Part shown: positions 40,657-41,805 of the stretch, piece by piece
Layout of the letters: each line of letters starts with the position of its first letter
How positions within the stretch are numbered: position 1 is the first letter of the stretch
Origin: Actinomycetota bacterium
GTDB lineage: Bacteria; Actinomycetota; Geothermincolia; Geothermincolales; RBG-13-55-18
Assembly (NCBI GenBank): GCA_003598015.1
Contig: QZKE01000035.1
Span: 1 to 41,805, forward strand
Reading direction: 5' to 3'
Length of the DNA stretch: 41,805 bases
Position numbers and translations under genes: made by a program
Notes under the pieces: model-generated
Database searches by the model: none
What the model saw: the letters and a program-made list of their open reading frames with translations, nothing else
What the model was told of the DNA's origin: nothing

Positions 40657-41685
40657 ATGGGCAAGCGCATGATCGTGGACGTCCAGAACCACATGCTTCC
40701 ATTGGAGTTCATAGCGGAGGCCTTCGGGGCGGGCATCATCGACACCGCCGCGATGCCGCCCATGTTCCGGTGGCGGGGCATCTCCATGTCCGCTCCCCCG
40801 GACTTCACCGACGTGGAACTGCACCTGAAGGTGTGCAGGGAGGCGGGCGTAACCCATGTCCTGGCCCACCAGGGCATGTTGCTCACCGTGGCCAGCGAGG
40901 TCCTCGGTTTGAGCACAGTGGAGACTGCCAGGAGGCATAACGAGACCGTCGCCCGCTTGATCGAACCGTACCGGGACTTCGTCTTCCCCTACGGGTACCT
41001 CAGGCCGCACGATGGAAAGGCGGCGGTGAAGGAAGCGGAGAGGTGCATCGCCGAGTTCGGCTTCCACGGCCTGGGGATAGATGCCAGCTACGGCAGCACC
41101 GGCCGGCAGTTCCTGCATACCCCGGAGACCTACGAGTTCTGGGAGTTCGTGAACGAGCGGAGGGTTCCCGTTTACGTACATCCCGCCATGCTGGCCTACG
41201 GCTGGGAGTTCATGGACTGCTACAAGCTGGACGAGACGGTGGCCCGGCCCAACGAGACGGCGCTGAGCGTCTCCCTCATGATCCTCTCCGGCCTCTTCGA
41301 CCGCTTCCCGCAGATCAGGATCATCCTGGCCCACATGGGCGGCTCCTTCACCATGTGCCTGCCGCGGCTGCAATTCGCCCACCGCCTCGGGTACGAGGGT
41401 TTTCTGGAGTATCAGAAAGCCAGGAACGAACGGGACCCCATGGAATACGCCAGGGAAAACATCTACGTGGATACCATGGGCTTCCATCCCCCGGGCATAA
41501 GGCATGCCATCGAGGTTTACGGCATAGACCACGTGCTCCTCGGGACCGACTACGGCCCCCTTCCCATCAGCCCCAAAGAACATATCGACATCATCACCGG
41601 CGAGATGGGACTGTCGCGGGAGGAACAGGACAAGATACTGGGATTGAACGCCAAGGAGCTCTTCGACCTGCCGGATCCGGCTTGA
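40657..41685 (+). CDS. Amidohydrolase-2 family (ACMSD-like) hydrolase or decarboxylase
   Basis: This 342-residue TIM-barrel protein belongs to COG2159/Amidohydro_2. 'RRVPVYVHPAMLAYGWEFMD' carries the central His, 'IRIILAHMGGSFTMCLPRLQ' the next, and 'IDHVLLGTDYGPLP' the catalytic Asp. The N-terminal metal motif, normally HxH, reads 'VDVQNHMLPLEF', so the first His is Gln. Metal binding may be altered. Relatives decarboxylate or hydrolyse aromatic or cyclic acids. ATG 40657 has GGAGG four to five bases upstream. It may belong to aromatic-acid metabolism like the 10-20 kb cluster, but no direct link is seen. Confidence 0.8.
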   Translation: MGKRMIVDVQNHMLPLEFIAEAFGAGIIDTAAMPPMFRWRGISMSAPPDFTDVELHLKVCREAGVTHVLAHQGMLLTVASEVLGLSTVETARRHNETVARLIEPYRDFVFPYGYLRPHDGKAAVKEAERCIAEFGFHGLGIDASYGSTGRQFLHTPETYEFWEFVNERRVPVYVHPAMLAYGWEFMDCYKLDETVARPNETALSVSLMILSGLFDRFPQIRIILAHMGGSFTMCLPRLQFAHRLGYEGFLEYQKARNERDPMEYARENIYVDTMGFHPPGIRHAIEVYGIDHVLLGTDYGPLPISPKEHIDIITGEMGLSREEQDKILGLNAKELFDLPDPA

Positions 41686-41726
41686 GAGTCGATCGAGGTC
41701 CCGCTTGCGCAGCGCCCCTGTAAAAT

Positions 41727-41762
41727 GTCATTGCGAGTCGCCGTCTCCGGCGCCGAAGCAAA
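41727..41762. repeat. Dispersed GTCATTGCGAG...CGAAGCAA repeat
   Basis: GTCATTGCGAG and CGAAGCAA flank a GCCG-tct-CCGGC hairpin. The outer TTGC/GCAA also pair. The left part is found at 3233-3243 and the right part at 6370-6389. It looks like a short intergenic palindromic repeat. Nothing else is seen from 41763 to the end of the window. Confidence 0.45.
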
Positions 41763-41805
41763 CCGAACGCGCCCGCAGCGCCACGGGTGCACGCGTGGAT
41801 GTCAT

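Overview
The window looks like part of the chromosome of an uncultured, strictly anaerobic bacterium. Most of it is GC-rich, and the genes are those of anaerobic acyl-CoA and one-carbon metabolism: electron-transfer flavoprotein, several acyl-CoA dehydrogenases, benzoyl-CoA-reductase/2-hydroxyacyl-CoA-dehydratase-like subunits, a Ni,Fe carbon monoxide dehydrogenase and an MtrA-family corrinoid protein. The gene set and the paired palindromic repeats fit deep anaerobic Actinomycetota lineages (Geothermincolia-like) at least as well as Deltaproteobacteria or Chloroflexota. This placement is inference, because the window holds no rRNA or complete tRNA gene.

Region 1 (1-9656) is visibly lower in GC. 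It holds two tandem copies of a redox module: a VAO-type FAD oxidase and one or two phytoene-desaturase-like FAD oxidoreductases (called B and A here). In the first copy gene B is reduced to a remnant of about 80 bp fused to the end of the oxidase gene. A cysteine-rich 4Fe-4S ferredoxin ends the region. Region 2 (9752-20517) is a GC-rich collinear cluster: TetR regulator with its own palindromic promoter, PaaK-like acyl-CoA ligase, EtfA-EtfB, two acyl-CoA dehydrogenases without the usual catalytic Glu, a 504-aa helical protein of unknown function, and two BcrC/BcrB-like subunits. It reads as a pathway that activates a carboxylic acid and then dehydrogenates and reduces or dehydrates the CoA ester. 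About 300 bp downstream lies the exact 3' half of a tRNA (CCU anticodon, Arg type). This suggests that the region to its left entered as an integrated island.

Region 3 (20860-28842) contains REPIN-like paired palindromes, a small IPT/TIG membrane protein, a cupin-cooS operon divergent from a PadR regulator, a lipoprotein, a 570-aa acyl-CoA dehydrogenase and a lipoprotein Ntn hydrolase. The CooS is unusual in its C- and D-cluster ligands. Region 4 (28889-34411) has a second lipoprotein paralogous to the first, a QueG-like iron-sulfur protein with a two-domain membrane protein, a PadR operon with a probably leaderless promoter inside a perfect palindrome, and a B12-binding radical SAM enzyme.

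Region 5 (34452-41805) has galT-galK, in which galK has no ATG, GTG or TTG start. It also has a UroD/MtaA-like protein and an arsenic operon, arsR-acr3. The third gene of that operon is a soluble MtrA-family corrinoid protein that overlaps acr3. An amidohydrolase closes the window. The most promising new system is the arsR-acr3-mtrA arrangement, which could link arsenic to corrinoid methyl chemistry. Next are the divergent CODH operon and the catabolic cluster with its atypical dehydrogenases.
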